Source: Porphyromonadaceae bacterium UBA3318 | GTDB taxonomy: Bacteria > Bacteroidota > Bacteroidia > Bacteroidales > Muribaculaceae | Direction: 5' to 3' | Assembly: GCA_002361235.1 (NCBI GenBank) | Contig: DESI01000005.1 | Span: forward strand, 1-64,000 | Length of the DNA stretch: 64,000 bases | Shown: piece by piece, positions 33,106 through 42,077 of the stretch | Layout: every line of letters begins with the position of its first letter | How positions within the stretch are numbered: position 1 is the stretch's first letter | Made by a program: the position numbers and the translations under genes | The notes under the pieces: model-generated | The model's database searches: none | The model's input: the letters and a program-made list of their open reading frames with translations, nothing else | What the model was told of the DNA's origin: nothing

Positions 33106-33798
33106 TTATTTTTTCTGTCCGTAATATGCGTTCGGACCGTGCTTGCGGTTGAAATGCTTTTCAACCAGCAGCGGGTTCATTGTCAGGTTCGGATTCACCT
33201 GGAAAGCCACGAACGCCATCTTGGCCACCTGCTCCAACACCACGGCGTTGTGCACGGCCTCGGCCGGCGTCTTGCCCCATGTGAAGGGGCCGTGGTTCTT
33301 GACCAGCACGCCGGGGGTGTGCATCGGATTGATTCCCTCGAAACGCTTCACTATCACGTTGCCGGTCTCCAGCTCATAGTCGCCTTCCACTTCCCCGGCG
33401 GTCATGTCGGCGGTGCAGGGCACTGCGTTGTGGAAGTAATCGGCGTGCGTGGTGCCGATGTTGGGCAGGTCGATGCCGGCCTGTGCCCATGCCGTGGCGT
33501 AGGTGCTGTGCGTGTGCACCACACCGCCCACTTCGGGGAACGCACGGTATATGGCTAAGTGAGTCGGAGTGTCGGACGACGGACGGAGACTTCCCTCCAC
33601 CACATGGCCGTCGTTAAGGTCGACCACTACCATATCCTCGGCCTTCATGTCGTCGTAGCTTACGCCGCTGGGCTTGATCACCACAAGTCCATTCTCGCGG
33701 TCTATGCCCGATACGTTGCCCCACGTGAATATCACGAGTCCGTGTCTCACCAGGTCCAGATTGGCCTGCAGCACTTCCTCCTTCAGTTTCTCAATCAT
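33106..33798 (-). CDS. araD: L-ribulose-5-phosphate 4-epimerase
   Basis: 230 residues, class II aldolase fold. It converts L-ribulose-5-P to D-xylulose-5-P, feeding the pentose phosphate pathway. Seen: W-G-N-V-S-G near 27, K-P-S-G-V near 43, the zinc-binding [10 protein letters not shown] near 95, and N-H-G-P-F-T-W-G near 170. It starts 6 nt after araR. Confidence 0.95.
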   Translation of the reverse strand: MIEKLKEEVLQANLDLVRHGLVIFTWGNVSGIDRENGLVVIKPSGVSYDDMKAEDMVVVDLNDGHVVEGSLRPSSDTPTHLAIYRAFPEVGGVVHTHSTYATAWAQAGIDLPNIGTTHADYFHNAVPCTADMTAGEVEGDYELETGNVIVKRFEGINPMHTPGVLVKNHGPFTWGKTPAEAVHNAVVLEQVAKMAFVAFQVNPNLTMNPLLVEKHFNRKHGPNAYYGQKK

Positions 33799-33804
33799 TA
33801 TGTC

Positions 33805-34467
33805 TTAATCTTCTGTTAGTCCGTTAATTTTTCTTCTGTACATTCTGGCGCCGCGTCGCGAGCTGGTCTTGTCGATGATGTCGGTCTGCTCCACCCGTCC
33901 GGAATCGAGGATGCTTTTCCTGAAATTCCGTTTGTCCACTTGCTGTCCCAACACCAGTTCGTAAAGTGACTGCATCTGGGTAAGGGTGAACAGCTCGGGC
34001 AGCAGGCGGAACGCCAACGGCTCGGTCAGGAACATGCGTCGCATCACCTCCCTGCCCTTGGCTATCATCTCGGGATGGTCGAAACCTAATTCGGGCAGCG
34101 AGTCAAGATTCACCCACACCGCTCCATGCTCGGCTATCAGGTCGTTCGACAGCCGCGAGGTGTCAAGCAACGCGAAATACGCCACCGACACCACCCTCTC
34201 GCCGGGATCGCGGTCTATGCTGCCGAAGGCACCGACCTGACGCATATACACGTCGTGAAGTCCCGTCAGTTCGTACAGCACGCGCTTCGCTGCGGCGTCA
34301 ACACTTTCGTCGGGTCTCACAAATCCGCCCATCAGCGACCATTTACCCTTCTCCGGCTCGAAGGCGCGGCGAGTGAGCAATATGCTCAGCTTGCCCTCCT
34401 TCAGGCCGAAGATGATACAGTCCACACTTACATAGAAGCGGCTATGCGATCCGTAATATAGACTCAT
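33805..34467 (-). CDS. araR: Nudix-type arabinose regulator AraR
   Basis: 220 residues: an N-terminal Nudix fold (about 1-145) and a C-terminal winged-helix DNA-binding domain (about 150-220, F-T-L-T-Q-M-Q-S-L-Y-E-L-V-L-G). The Nudix box is degenerate, reading G-G-F-V-R-P-D-E ... R-V-L-Y-E-L-T-G-L, so the metal-binding R-E-x-x-E-E is lost and hydrolysis is unlikely; the domain should bind L-arabinose as effector. In Bacteroides thetaiotaomicron such a protein represses the equivalent operon. A candidate operator lies at 37385-37419. Confidence 0.88.
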   Translation of the reverse strand: MSLYYGSHSRFYVSVDCIIFGLKEGKLSILLTRRAFEPEKGKWSLMGGFVRPDESVDAAAKRVLYELTGLHDVYMRQVGAFGSIDRDPGERVVSVAYFALLDTSRLSNDLIAEHGAVWVNLDSLPELGFDHPEMIAKGREVMRRMFLTEPLAFRLLPELFTLTQMQSLYELVLGQQVDKRNFRKSILDSGRVEQTDIIDKTSSRRGARMYRRKINGLTED

Positions 34468-34481
34468 TTCCTATATATGAT

Positions 34482-36158
34482 TTACCAGAAATAGATGTAG
34501 AATGCCACCGTGATACCTAAGATTATAACCGAATGTATCACATCCCATGCGTTCCAGCTCTGGCGCGTTATGGCACGCTGTTCGGCTGTCGAAGTTCCGA
34601 ACACCAGTCCCTGTATCTGCTTGGGATCCGGGGCCTTGGTGCACAGCGACACGATGATGCCTACGGCGCAGCATATCACCAGCATCCATCCGCAGAAGAA
34701 CAGCCAGTTGGTCTCGAAGAATACATAGCGGAATATGCTGTCGCCCGGACCGGCGTTGCTGTACCATACCTTGGCGCTCAGTCGGGTCATACCTATCAGC
34801 AGACCGGTGATAAGCGCCCACATACCGCCCTGGGCCGTGCAGCGCTTCCACAGGATACCCAGCAGGAACGCAGCCGCGATACCCGGCGCGAGCACCGACT
34901 GCACATCCTGCAGATACAGATAGAGCACATCGCCCACCGAACGCATGATGGGAATCCACAGTATACCTAAAATCACGATCACCACCGTAGCTGCCTGGCC
35001 GATACGCACCAGTTTCTTGGCGTCGGTATTGGGTTTGAAGCGCTTGTAGAAGTCAATGGTGAACAGAGCCGAGCTGGAGTTGAACAGCGAAGCTAATGAA
35101 CTCATAAGAGCAGCGAGGATACCGCACACAATCAGTCCCTTGAAACCGGCGGGCAGCAGCTTGGCCACGAGTGTGGGGAATGCGGCGTCCGAGTTGGGAT
35201 TGCCGTTGGGAAGCAGGGGCAGGAACGAGCCCTGTGTCTGATGCAGCGCGAAGGCAATCATGCCCGGAATCAGGAACAGGAACACGGGCAGCAGCTTGAG
35301 GTAAGCGCCGAAAATGGTACCACGACGTGCCTCCTTCTCGTTCTTGCCCGACAGTACGCGCTGAACGATGAACTGGTCGGTACACCAGTACCAGAAACCG
35401 ATCACGGCCGAACCGATAAGGGCGCCGAGCCAGGGATATTGCGCGTCGCGGTTGTCGCGAATCAGGTTTGTCATCGTGTCGCCGTATTCGTTCACCTCAA
35501 CGGCCGAGCAGATGCGCATCATCTCGTCCCAGCCTCCGAGTTCCTTAAGACCGAGTACCAGGATCACGAGCGATCCGAGCAACAGGATGGGCGTCTGCAG
35601 CACCGAGGTGTACAGCACGGATTTCATACCGCCGAATATGGTATATACGGCTGTTATCAAAACAAGGCCGATGGCGGCGATCCAGAAGAAGTCGATGCCC
35701 CACAGCGAGTCGATGCCGAACACCTGCTGGAACACAAGTCCGCCGGCGTAAACGGTCACGGCCACCTTGGTCAGCACATAGCTGATAAGGGATATCAGCG
35801 ACAGAATGGTGCGCGACGCGGGATTGAAACGACGCTCCAGGAACTCGGGCATCGTATATACCATCGAGCGGCTGTAGAACGGCACGAACACCCAGCCGAG
35901 TATCAGGATCATCCATCCCTGGATTTCCCAATGGGCCATCGCCATACCCGACGATGCGCCGGAACCTGCGAGTCCGATCAGATGCTCCGATCCGATGTTC
36001 GAGGCGAAGATAGACGCACCGATGGCTATCCATGTCGCATCCTTACCTCCGAGGAAGTAGTCCTTGGCATCGCCCTGCTTCTGACGGGCCACCCATACCA
36101 CAATGCCGATCAAGGCTATGAAGAAAAGCCCTATGACCAGCCAGTCCAAAAATGCCAT
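34482..36158 (-). CDS. sodium/solute symporter (SSS), probable arabinose transporter
   Basis: 558 residues with about 13-14 membrane helices and SSS/SGLT features: G-S-E-H-L-I-G-L-A-G-S-G near 56, Y-T-M-P-E-F-L-E-R-R-F near 100, and A-A-L-M-S-S-L-A-S-L-F-N-S-S-S-A-L-F near 352, the sodium-binding segment. Placed between galM and araR in the arabinose operon, it most likely imports L-arabinose with Na+. Sugar specificity is inferred from context. Confidence 0.9.
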   Translation of the reverse strand: MAFLDWLVIGLFFIALIGIVVWVARQKQGDAKDYFLGGKDATWIAIGASIFASNIGSEHLIGLAGSGASSGMAMAHWEIQGWMILILGWVFVPFYSRSMVYTMPEFLERRFNPASRTILSLISLISYVLTKVAVTVYAGGLVFQQVFGIDSLWGIDFFWIAAIGLVLITAVYTIFGGMKSVLYTSVLQTPILLLGSLVILVLGLKELGGWDEMMRICSAVEVNEYGDTMTNLIRDNRDAQYPWLGALIGSAVIGFWYWCTDQFIVQRVLSGKNEKEARRGTIFGAYLKLLPVFLFLIPGMIAFALHQTQGSFLPLLPNGNPNSDAAFPTLVAKLLPAGFKGLIVCGILAALMSSLASLFNSSSALFTIDFYKRFKPNTDAKKLVRIGQAATVVIVILGILWIPIMRSVGDVLYLYLQDVQSVLAPGIAAAFLLGILWKRCTAQGGMWALITGLLIGMTRLSAKVWYSNAGPGDSIFRYVFFETNWLFFCGWMLVICCAVGIIVSLCTKAPDPKQIQGLVFGTSTAEQRAITRQSWNAWDVIHSVIILGITVAFYIYFW

Positions 36159-36209
36159 ATAGAAATCGTTTATTTCAGTTAGGTTAGATATTTCTTATAC
36201 TCGGTCCAA

Positions 36210-37373
36210 TCACTTCTGCACCGAGAACTTGAAGATGCAGTGCGAGTGGTACATCTCGCCGGGACGGAGCACTGCCGACGGCCATTCGGGCTTGTTGGGA
36301 GTGTCGGGATACTTCTGGGTCTCCAGACATATTCCGGTGCGCTGCTGATATACGATGCCCCCTTTGCCTTTGACCGTACCGTCCAGGAAGTTGCCGGAGT
36401 AGACCTGTATGCCGGGTTCGTTGGTGTAAACCTGCAGACGGATGCCGCTGGCGGGACAGAACAGGTTGACTGCCTCCTTGGTGTCGTCGCCGTTGGTGTC
36501 GAGCACCCAGTTATGGTCGTAGCCGTTGCCGTTCCTGATCTGCTCGAAGTCACGCTTCTCGATCTCGGCGCCCACAAGTTTCGCGTTGGTGAAATCCATC
36601 GGAGTGCCGGCTACCGGCAGGATCTCGCCTGTCGTCATGTATGTGCTGTCCACCGGAGTGTAACGGCTGGCGTTGATGGTCAGCTGCTGGTCGGTCACAG
36701 GCTTGTTCGCATCGCCCGACAGATTGAAGTAGCTGTGGTTGGTCATGTTGATTATTGTCGGCTTGTCGGTCGTGGCGGCGTAGCTTATGTCCAGACTGTT
36801 GTCCGACTTCACCGTGTACTTCACCTGCGCCTTCACGGTGCCGGGGAAGCCGTTGTCGCCATCCTTCGACTCTATGCCCAGTACCAGCGTCGAGTCGTTG
36901 CACTCCATCATCTTATACACACGGTACTGCCATCCCTTGGTGCCCATGTCGGTGCCTCCGTGCAGACAGTGACCGAAGTTGTTGCGGGGCAGCTGATATT
37001 CCGTGCCGTCGAGAGTGAACTTACCCTGATTGATGCGGTTGGCGTAACGTCCTATGGCTGCGCCGAAGTCGGTCTGATTGTTTTCGGGGAAGTAAGCCTG
37101 CACACTGTCGAAACCAAGTACGACATCCTGCATTTTGCCGGCTTTGTCAGGCACCATTATCGACACGATGCGGCCTCCGAAGTTGGTGACGCACACTTCC
37201 ATGCCGTTGGCATTTTTCAACGTGTACAGCGCCGTGCTGTCGCCGTCATATACGCTCACGAAGTTCTGGGGATCCAGTCCGGATGCCGTCCTTACATTCT
37301 TGGTTGTACCACTTACACAGGAGCTTACCACGGCTCCCGCCAGCAGCGATGCTGTAATCAGTAGGTTTCTCAT
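36210..37373 (-). CDS. galM: aldose 1-epimerase (exported lipoprotein form)
   Basis: 387 residues. A lipoprotein signal ends V-V-S-S-C (Cys about 19), so it would be membrane-anchored in the periplasm rather than cytoplasmic. Family motifs: N-F-G-G-R-I-V-S-I (about 64), G-R-Y-A-N-R-I (about 107), N-M-T-N-H-S-Y-F-N-L-S-G (about 210, catalytic His), and E-T-Q-K-Y-P-D-T-P-N-K-P near the end, with catalytic Glu. It interconverts alpha and beta anomers of the sugar before uptake. First gene of the arabinose operon; 51 nt to the symporter gene. Confidence 0.92.
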   Translation of the reverse strand: MRNLLITASLLAGAVVSSCVSGTTKNVRTASGLDPQNFVSVYDGDSTALYTLKNANGMEVCVTNFGGRIVSIMVPDKAGKMQDVVLGFDSVQAYFPENNQTDFGAAIGRYANRINQGKFTLDGTEYQLPRNNFGHCLHGGTDMGTKGWQYRVYKMMECNDSTLVLGIESKDGDNGFPGTVKAQVKYTVKSDNSLDISYAATTDKPTIINMTNHSYFNLSGDANKPVTDQQLTINASRYTPVDSTYMTTGEILPVAGTPMDFTNAKLVGAEIEKRDFEQIRNGNGYDHNWVLDTNGDDTKEAVNLFCPASGIRLQVYTNEPGIQVYSGNFLDGTVKGKGGIVYQQRTGICLETQKYPDTPNKPEWPSAVLRPGEMYHSHCIFKFSVQK

Positions 37374-37384
37374 GGCTGAAAATT

Positions 37385-37419
37385 AGTGTTAATTGTTTTA
37401 TGGGTGTAAAATTAACACT
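37385..37419. promoter_or_regulatory. candidate AraR operator (inverted repeat) before galM
   Basis: AGTGTTAATT (37385-37394) and AATTAACACT (37410-37419) are perfect inverted 10-mers separated by 15 bp, 12 nt upstream of the galM start. A second palindrome ATGTT-TTAC-AACAT lies at 37448-37461. Two overlapping near-consensus -7 boxes lie between. Site and position fit repressor binding over a promoter, but the AraR consensus was not checked. Confidence 0.6.
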
Positions 37420-37475
37420 CATTTCCCGCCATTCCAAATTAATTTTTATGTTTTACAACATATTTCCAAAATAAT

Positions 37476-37503
37476 CAGGGGCGCACCGCCCGGCACGCCC
37501 CTG
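37476..37503 (-). terminator. terminator of the 37536 parvulin gene
   Basis: CAGGGGCG (37476-37483) pairs with CGCCCCTG (37496-37503). On the minus strand a mostly A/T tract containing TTATTTT follows. It separates the parvulin gene from the arabinose operon promoter. Confidence 0.7.
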
Positions 37504-37535
37504 TTATAATCCTATTTTGTAATTCGTCGGTATAT

Positions 37536-39461
37536 TTATTTCTTGTTGACGGATTTCAGCACTTTCCGGTTGACCTTCACGTTGTATTTACTGCGAAGCT
37601 CGTTCTCCCATTGCTCTTGGAACATGTTCTGGTAGTCGCTGGTGACCTGGCCCTTTACATCGTTCATTTCTTCGGGCACGTTCAGTATGCGTTTGTTAAG
37701 CATGAAAATCACCGGAAATTTCTCAATCGAGCTTTTGGTGACAGGGCCGTCGAAGGCTACGTAATCCACCATCGCGTTGCTTCCTTTGGGAACCAGTATC
37801 TTCTCGGTGGCCGCCTGCCCTTTGAATTCCATGCGGATCGCAGGCGCGATCTCCTCCTCTTTCAGATGCTTGGCAAGTTCCTTTATGGCCGTGGCTACCG
37901 AATCATTGGCTGCCTGCACGAAGATACCCTTGGCATGAGGCTTATCCCACTTATACTTGAAACGATTCTCCGCGAAATACTTCTCCAGTCCGGGAATGTC
38001 CTTGGCTGCCCTGTCCCACACTTTCTGAACGCTCACCTCATACAGCAGGCTTCCGTCCACATATTCCTTCAGCAGATTGCGGTAGTCGGGCTCGGTCTTG
38101 GCCAGGGCATCCTCCTCGAGGCCGGTGAGCACCCCGTTCATCCATGAATCCAGATTAGCGGCGATTATTTCCTTGGCTACAGCAGGATTCGACTGCTTGG
38201 CGCCGTTAAACTTAGCCACGAATTCAGCCACGCTGTATTTGTTGCCGTCGGCGGTCATCAAGGTGATGTTGCCGTCATTGCCCAGCCATTTTGCATAGAA
38301 CAGGGAGTCGATGCCGTTCTCGGCTACGTAATCGTTCAGCGCCTTTAGGCCGTTCTGGTTCACCTGCGCCTTATGCCTGGCGGCGAAGCGCTCGGTCTGA
38401 TGCTTCTGTATCAGCTTGTAACGCTCGTCCTGAGGGCTGCTCATGCGTGCCAGGGTCTGCTTCTTGACGACCTCCTTGGGCTGCGGTCCGCGCTCGTCCT
38501 GCTTCATGATGATATGATAGCCGTACGCAGTGCGCACGGGCTTGCTGATCTCACCCTTCTTCAGCGCAAAGGAGGCGGAATCGAATTCCTCTACCATCTC
38601 GCCGGCACCGAACCAGGGAAGCTGACCCCCCTGACGGGCACTGCCGGGATCCTCGCTGTTGACCGAGGCTATTTCGTTGAATTTCTCGGGATTGGCCGTC
38701 ACAACCTGATACAGACTGTCTATCTGCACCTTGGCACGTGCCCGGTCGGATTCCTGACGCGCCAACTTGAGTATGTGCGACACCTTGACCTTACCGCGTG
38801 CGTCGCGTTTGTGACCGCCTTTCAGTATGTGATAGCCCTGTGGACTCTCAATGACATCGGAGATTTCTCCTTCGGGAGTGCCGAACGCCGTCACCTCGAA
38901 GCTGTATGGATACTGACCGGCTATGATGTAGCCCATCAAGCCTCCCTTCATGGCGCTGCGTTTGTCCTGCGAATACTGTCGGGCCAGCGCCTCGAAGTCG
39001 CCGCCGTTGTCCAGCATCTGCTTCAGGCTGTCGGCCTTGGCCTTCATCTGCACGTTGTGTTCGGGCTTCGGGCTCTTGAAAAACATTATATGCTTGGCCT
39101 CGGCCTCCTTGAGCGAACGTGCGTATGCTTCGTCCACGAGCTTGTTCAGATACACTGAATCCGCCAGATACGGCAGGGCCAGATCGTGCTTGTACTGCTC
39201 GGTCTCCTTGCGGAACGAGGCTATTGTATCAAGTCCTGCTGCCTTAGCGTCGGCCACCTTCATCTTGTACAGCTTGAACATCTCCACATATTCGTCAAGC
39301 GTCTGCGGATTGATCTGCTGCTGACTGTTCTTATTGTAGAGATACTCGAACTCCGACTTGGTCACGTCCTCGCCGTTGATGGTCATGATTACCGGATCCT
39401 TCGCTGCAAACGCTGCCAATACAGCGGCCAGGCCCACTCCGGTCAATATCGGTTTTTTCAT
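37536..39461 (-). CDS. periplasmic parvulin-type foldase (PpiC/SurA family)
   Basis: 641 residues with a signal peptide (L-A-A-V-L-A-A-F-A-A). A SurA-like opening (V-I-M-T-I-N-G-E-D-V-T-K-S-E-F-E-Y-L-Y) is followed by two parvulin domains at about 118-225 (M-K-G-G-L-M-G-Y, P-Q-G-Y-H-I-L-K) and 228-335 (V-S-H-I-L-K-L, R-Q-G-G-Q-L-P-W-F, Y-G-Y-H-I-I-M). A long helical C-terminal part of about 300 residues follows. It is likely a periplasmic chaperone for outer-membrane or secreted proteins. It has its own terminator and no operon partners. Confidence 0.9.
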   Translation of the reverse strand: MKKPILTGVGLAAVLAAFAAKDPVIMTINGEDVTKSEFEYLYNKNSQQQINPQTLDEYVEMFKLYKMKVADAKAAGLDTIASFRKETEQYKHDLALPYLADSVYLNKLVDEAYARSLKEAEAKHIMFFKSPKPEHNVQMKAKADSLKQMLDNGGDFEALARQYSQDKRSAMKGGLMGYIIAGQYPYSFEVTAFGTPEGEISDVIESPQGYHILKGGHKRDARGKVKVSHILKLARQESDRARAKVQIDSLYQVVTANPEKFNEIASVNSEDPGSARQGGQLPWFGAGEMVEEFDSASFALKKGEISKPVRTAYGYHIIMKQDERGPQPKEVVKKQTLARMSSPQDERYKLIQKHQTERFAARHKAQVNQNGLKALNDYVAENGIDSLFYAKWLGNDGNITLMTADGNKYSVAEFVAKFNGAKQSNPAVAKEIIAANLDSWMNGVLTGLEEDALAKTEPDYRNLLKEYVDGSLLYEVSVQKVWDRAAKDIPGLEKYFAENRFKYKWDKPHAKGIFVQAANDSVATAIKELAKHLKEEEIAPAIRMEFKGQAATEKILVPKGSNAMVDYVAFDGPVTKSSIEKFPVIFMLNKRILNVPEEMNDVKGQVTSDYQNMFQEQWENELRSKYNVKVNRKVLKSVNKK

Positions 39462-39565
39462 CTTAGTTGTTAAGAATGTTGTTTCTTTTTGTGCGATATG
39501 TATTAAGCACGGGGTTGTGATTCCCCACTTATCTTAAACGAATTCTACATTAAATTATTTTTAAA

Positions 39566-39591
39566 GCGCGCCCGCAAATTTACGGACGCGC
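39566..39591 (-). terminator. terminator of recQ
   Basis: GCGCGCCCG (39566-39574) and CGGACGCGC (39583-39591) form a GC-rich stem, including one G-U pair, around loop CAAATTTA. On the minus strand it is followed by TTTAAAAATAATTT. It lies about 35 nt after the recQ stop. Confidence 0.8.
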
Positions 39592-39625
39592 CCTTATAGC
39601 ATTTCGTTGTTATCTGCTTCTTCTT

Positions 39626-41821
39626 TTAATTACCTATATCGGAAATGAATTTGACACGGGCCAGGCGGATGGTCTCCTCGTCGTAATCGGCGCCTAATTC
39701 CTGTATGGCCAGCTCTATGTCGTCCTCCTCAAGCTCCATGAAGTAGCTGTTGAGGTCCTCCTGCTGGTCTTCGTCCAGGATTTCGTCTATGAAGTACCGG
39801 ATGTCTATCTTGGTGCCGGCCTCCACTATCGATTCCAGTTCCGTCAGGAATTCGTCGAACTCCAGTCCGAGGCTGTCGGCCAGCTCGTCAAGGTCCACCC
39901 GCCGGTCAATGGCCTGGATTATCTGTATCTTTGTGTTGCTGCGCTGGGCCACGCTACGCACCTGTATGTCGTCGGGTCGCTCTATGTCGTTCTCCTCCAC
40001 ATACCGCTGTATCACCTCTAAAAATGCCTTGCCGTACTTCATCGCTTTTCCGGCGCCCACTCCGGGTATGGCCTGCAGTTCCTTGTCGGTCAGCGGATAA
40101 GTGGTGGCCATGGCCTCAAGACTCTGGTCGCGGAACACCAGGTATGGCTTTATCTTGTGCTTGCGGGCCACGTCCTTGTTCAGTCCCGACAGGATGGCAT
40201 ACAGTTCCTGATCGGACGCCGAGCTTCCGCGTCCATGCGGAACGTCGTTGTCCACTTCCGAATAGTCCGTATCCTCAACAATCTCGAACTTATCGGGCGT
40301 CATAATGAACTTATAGGCCTGTCCGGTCAGTTTCAGTATGCCGTAGTTTTCCAGGTCGCGCTCCAGGTATCCTCCCACCACGGCCTGGCGCACCAATGTG
40401 TTCACCAGTTTCTCGTCCATGTCGGCGAGGGCCCCGAATTCCTCAAGCTGGTCGTGGCCGTTGCGCTTTATCTCGTCCGTGGCGCGCCCTATCAGCATGT
40501 TCACCACGTATTCAGACTTGAAATGCTGTTCAACGGCCGATACGGTCTCCAGCACGGCCAGCAGGCCGTCGGTGGCTTCTATCTTCTTCTTCGGGTGACG
40601 GCAGTTGTCGCACTGGCCGCAGTTTTCCTCGTTATAGTTCTCGCCGAAATAGTGCAGCAGTATCTTGCGCCGGCACACCGACGATTCGGCATAATTGGCC
40701 GTTTCCAGCAGCAGCTGGTGTCCTATCTCCTGCTCCTGCACCGACTTGCTCTGCATCAGCTTGTCCAGTTTCTGCAGGTCCTTGCGGCTATAGAACGTGA
40801 TGCAGTTGCCCACGCCGCCGTCGCGGCCTGCACGTCCCGTCTCCTGATAATATCCCTCCAGGCTCTTAGGCATGTCGTAATGTATCACGAAGCGCACGTC
40901 GGGCTTGTCGATGCCCATGCCGAACGCTATGGTGGCCACTATCACGTCCACTTCCTCGCTTAGAAACGCATCCTGGTTCTGAGCGCGCTGATTGGTATCC
41001 ATGCCGGCGTGATAAGGCAACGCAGCGATGCCGTTGATGTTCAGCATCTCGGCAAATTCCTCCACCTTCTTGCGGCTCAGGCAGTACACTATGCCCGATT
41101 CGCCCGGATGCTGCCGGATGTATTTTATTATGTCCTTGTCTATGTCCTTGGTCTTGGGGCGCACCTCGTAATACAGGTTCTTGCGGTTGAAGCTCGACTT
41201 GAAAACCCTGGCCTTCAGTATGCCGAGGTTCTTCTGTATGTCGTGCTGCACCTTCGGCGTGGCCGTGGCCGTAAGGGCTATGATGGGGAACTGCCCTATC
41301 TCGTTGATCATGGGGCGTATCTTGCGGTACTCGGGCCTGAAATCGTGCCCCCATTCCGAGATGCAGTGCGCCTCGTCCACGGCAAAGAACGAAATCCTGA
41401 TGCTTTTCAGGAACTCCACGTTTTCCTCCTTGGCCAGTGATTCGGGGGCAACGTACAGCAGCTTGGTCTTGCCGGAGCGCACGTCCTCGCGCACCTTCTC
41501 GGCCGCGCTTTTAGACAATGTGGAGTTAAGGAAATGCGCTACGCGCTCATGGTCCACATATCCGCGGATGGCGTCCACCTGATTCTTCATCAGGGCTATC
41601 AGCGGCGAGATCACTATCGCGGTGCCTTCCAGCATCAGTGCCGGAAGCTGATAGCACAGCGACTTACCGCCGCCCGTGGGCATCAGCACGAACACATCGC
41701 GACCCGACACAAGGTTGTTGATCACATCGTACTGACCCTCCTTGAAAGCGTCGAATCCGAAGTAATATTTCAACGTCTCGTATATCCTTGCCTTGTTGTC
41801 CTGCTGATTCTTGTTTCCCAT
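39626..41821 (-). CDS. recQ: ATP-dependent DNA helicase RecQ
   Basis: 731 residues. A 3'-5' helicase acting in recombination repair. Seen: T-G-G-G-K-S (Walker A, about 52), D-E-A-H (Walker B, about 145), E-T-G-R-A-G-R-D-G near 335, a zinc-binding C-x16-C-x2-C-x2-C segment around C-G-Q-C-D-N-C, winged helix, and an HRDC domain near 535-610 (Q-E-L-Y-A-I-L). It is about 120 residues longer than E. coli RecQ, with an acidic C-terminal tail typical of Bacteroidetes. It has its own promoter at 41952-41982. Confidence 0.95.
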   Translation of the reverse strand: MGNKNQQDNKARIYETLKYYFGFDAFKEGQYDVINNLVSGRDVFVLMPTGGGKSLCYQLPALMLEGTAIVISPLIALMKNQVDAIRGYVDHERVAHFLNSTLSKSAAEKVREDVRSGKTKLLYVAPESLAKEENVEFLKSIRISFFAVDEAHCISEWGHDFRPEYRKIRPMINEIGQFPIIALTATATPKVQHDIQKNLGILKARVFKSSFNRKNLYYEVRPKTKDIDKDIIKYIRQHPGESGIVYCLSRKKVEEFAEMLNINGIAALPYHAGMDTNQRAQNQDAFLSEEVDVIVATIAFGMGIDKPDVRFVIHYDMPKSLEGYYQETGRAGRDGGVGNCITFYSRKDLQKLDKLMQSKSVQEQEIGHQLLLETANYAESSVCRRKILLHYFGENYNEENCGQCDNCRHPKKKIEATDGLLAVLETVSAVEQHFKSEYVVNMLIGRATDEIKRNGHDQLEEFGALADMDEKLVNTLVRQAVVGGYLERDLENYGILKLTGQAYKFIMTPDKFEIVEDTDYSEVDNDVPHGRGSSASDQELYAILSGLNKDVARKHKIKPYLVFRDQSLEAMATTYPLTDKELQAIPGVGAGKAMKYGKAFLEVIQRYVEENDIERPDDIQVRSVAQRSNTKIQIIQAIDRRVDLDELADSLGLEFDEFLTELESIVEAGTKIDIRYFIDEILDEDQQEDLNSYFMELEEDDIELAIQELGADYDEETIRLARVKFISDIGN

Positions 41822-41890
41822 GATTGAGTTTGAGGTTTGAGAAGTACCGGAGAGTCACCCACTGTCTGACAAATCATTCAGAGAGATGAA

Positions 41891-41923
41891 ATATCGCTGA
41901 CCGAAGCTCCTTCAGCGAGATAT
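41891..41923 (-). other. hairpin in the recQ leader
   Basis: ATATCGCTGA (41891-41900) pairs with TCAGCGAGATAT (41912-41923) with one bulge, giving a stable hairpin in the ~120-nt untranslated leader of recQ. Two copies of TGTCTGAC flank it (41865-41872 and 41933-41940). Possible RNA control element; nothing known is recognised. Confidence 0.4.
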
Positions 41924-41951
41924 CATATCCAATGTCTGACCGCTCCGAATA

Positions 41952-41982
41952 CAAATTTAATAATTTTTTCTCAATCCGCAAA
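41952..41982 (-). promoter_or_regulatory. promoter of recQ
   Basis: Minus strand TTTG (41982-41979), 19-nt spacer, TAAATTTG (41959-41952), perfect consensus. It gives a leader of roughly 120 nt and shows recQ can be expressed independently of clpX. Confidence 0.8.
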
Positions 41983-42062
41983 CAAATGTCCCAATAATTA
42001 TGAAAGGCAGTGCGTATAACTTATTCCCTTATGTCCGGGCATTCTCTTGCCTGTATATTTCA

Positions 42063-42077
42063 ATCCCGGGACGGGAT
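42063..42077 (-). terminator. short hairpin at the clpX stop
   Basis: ATCCCG (42063-42068) and CGGGAT (42072-42077) form a compact stem overlapping the clpX stop codon, followed on the minus strand by TGAAATAT. Weak terminator candidate only. Confidence 0.35.
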
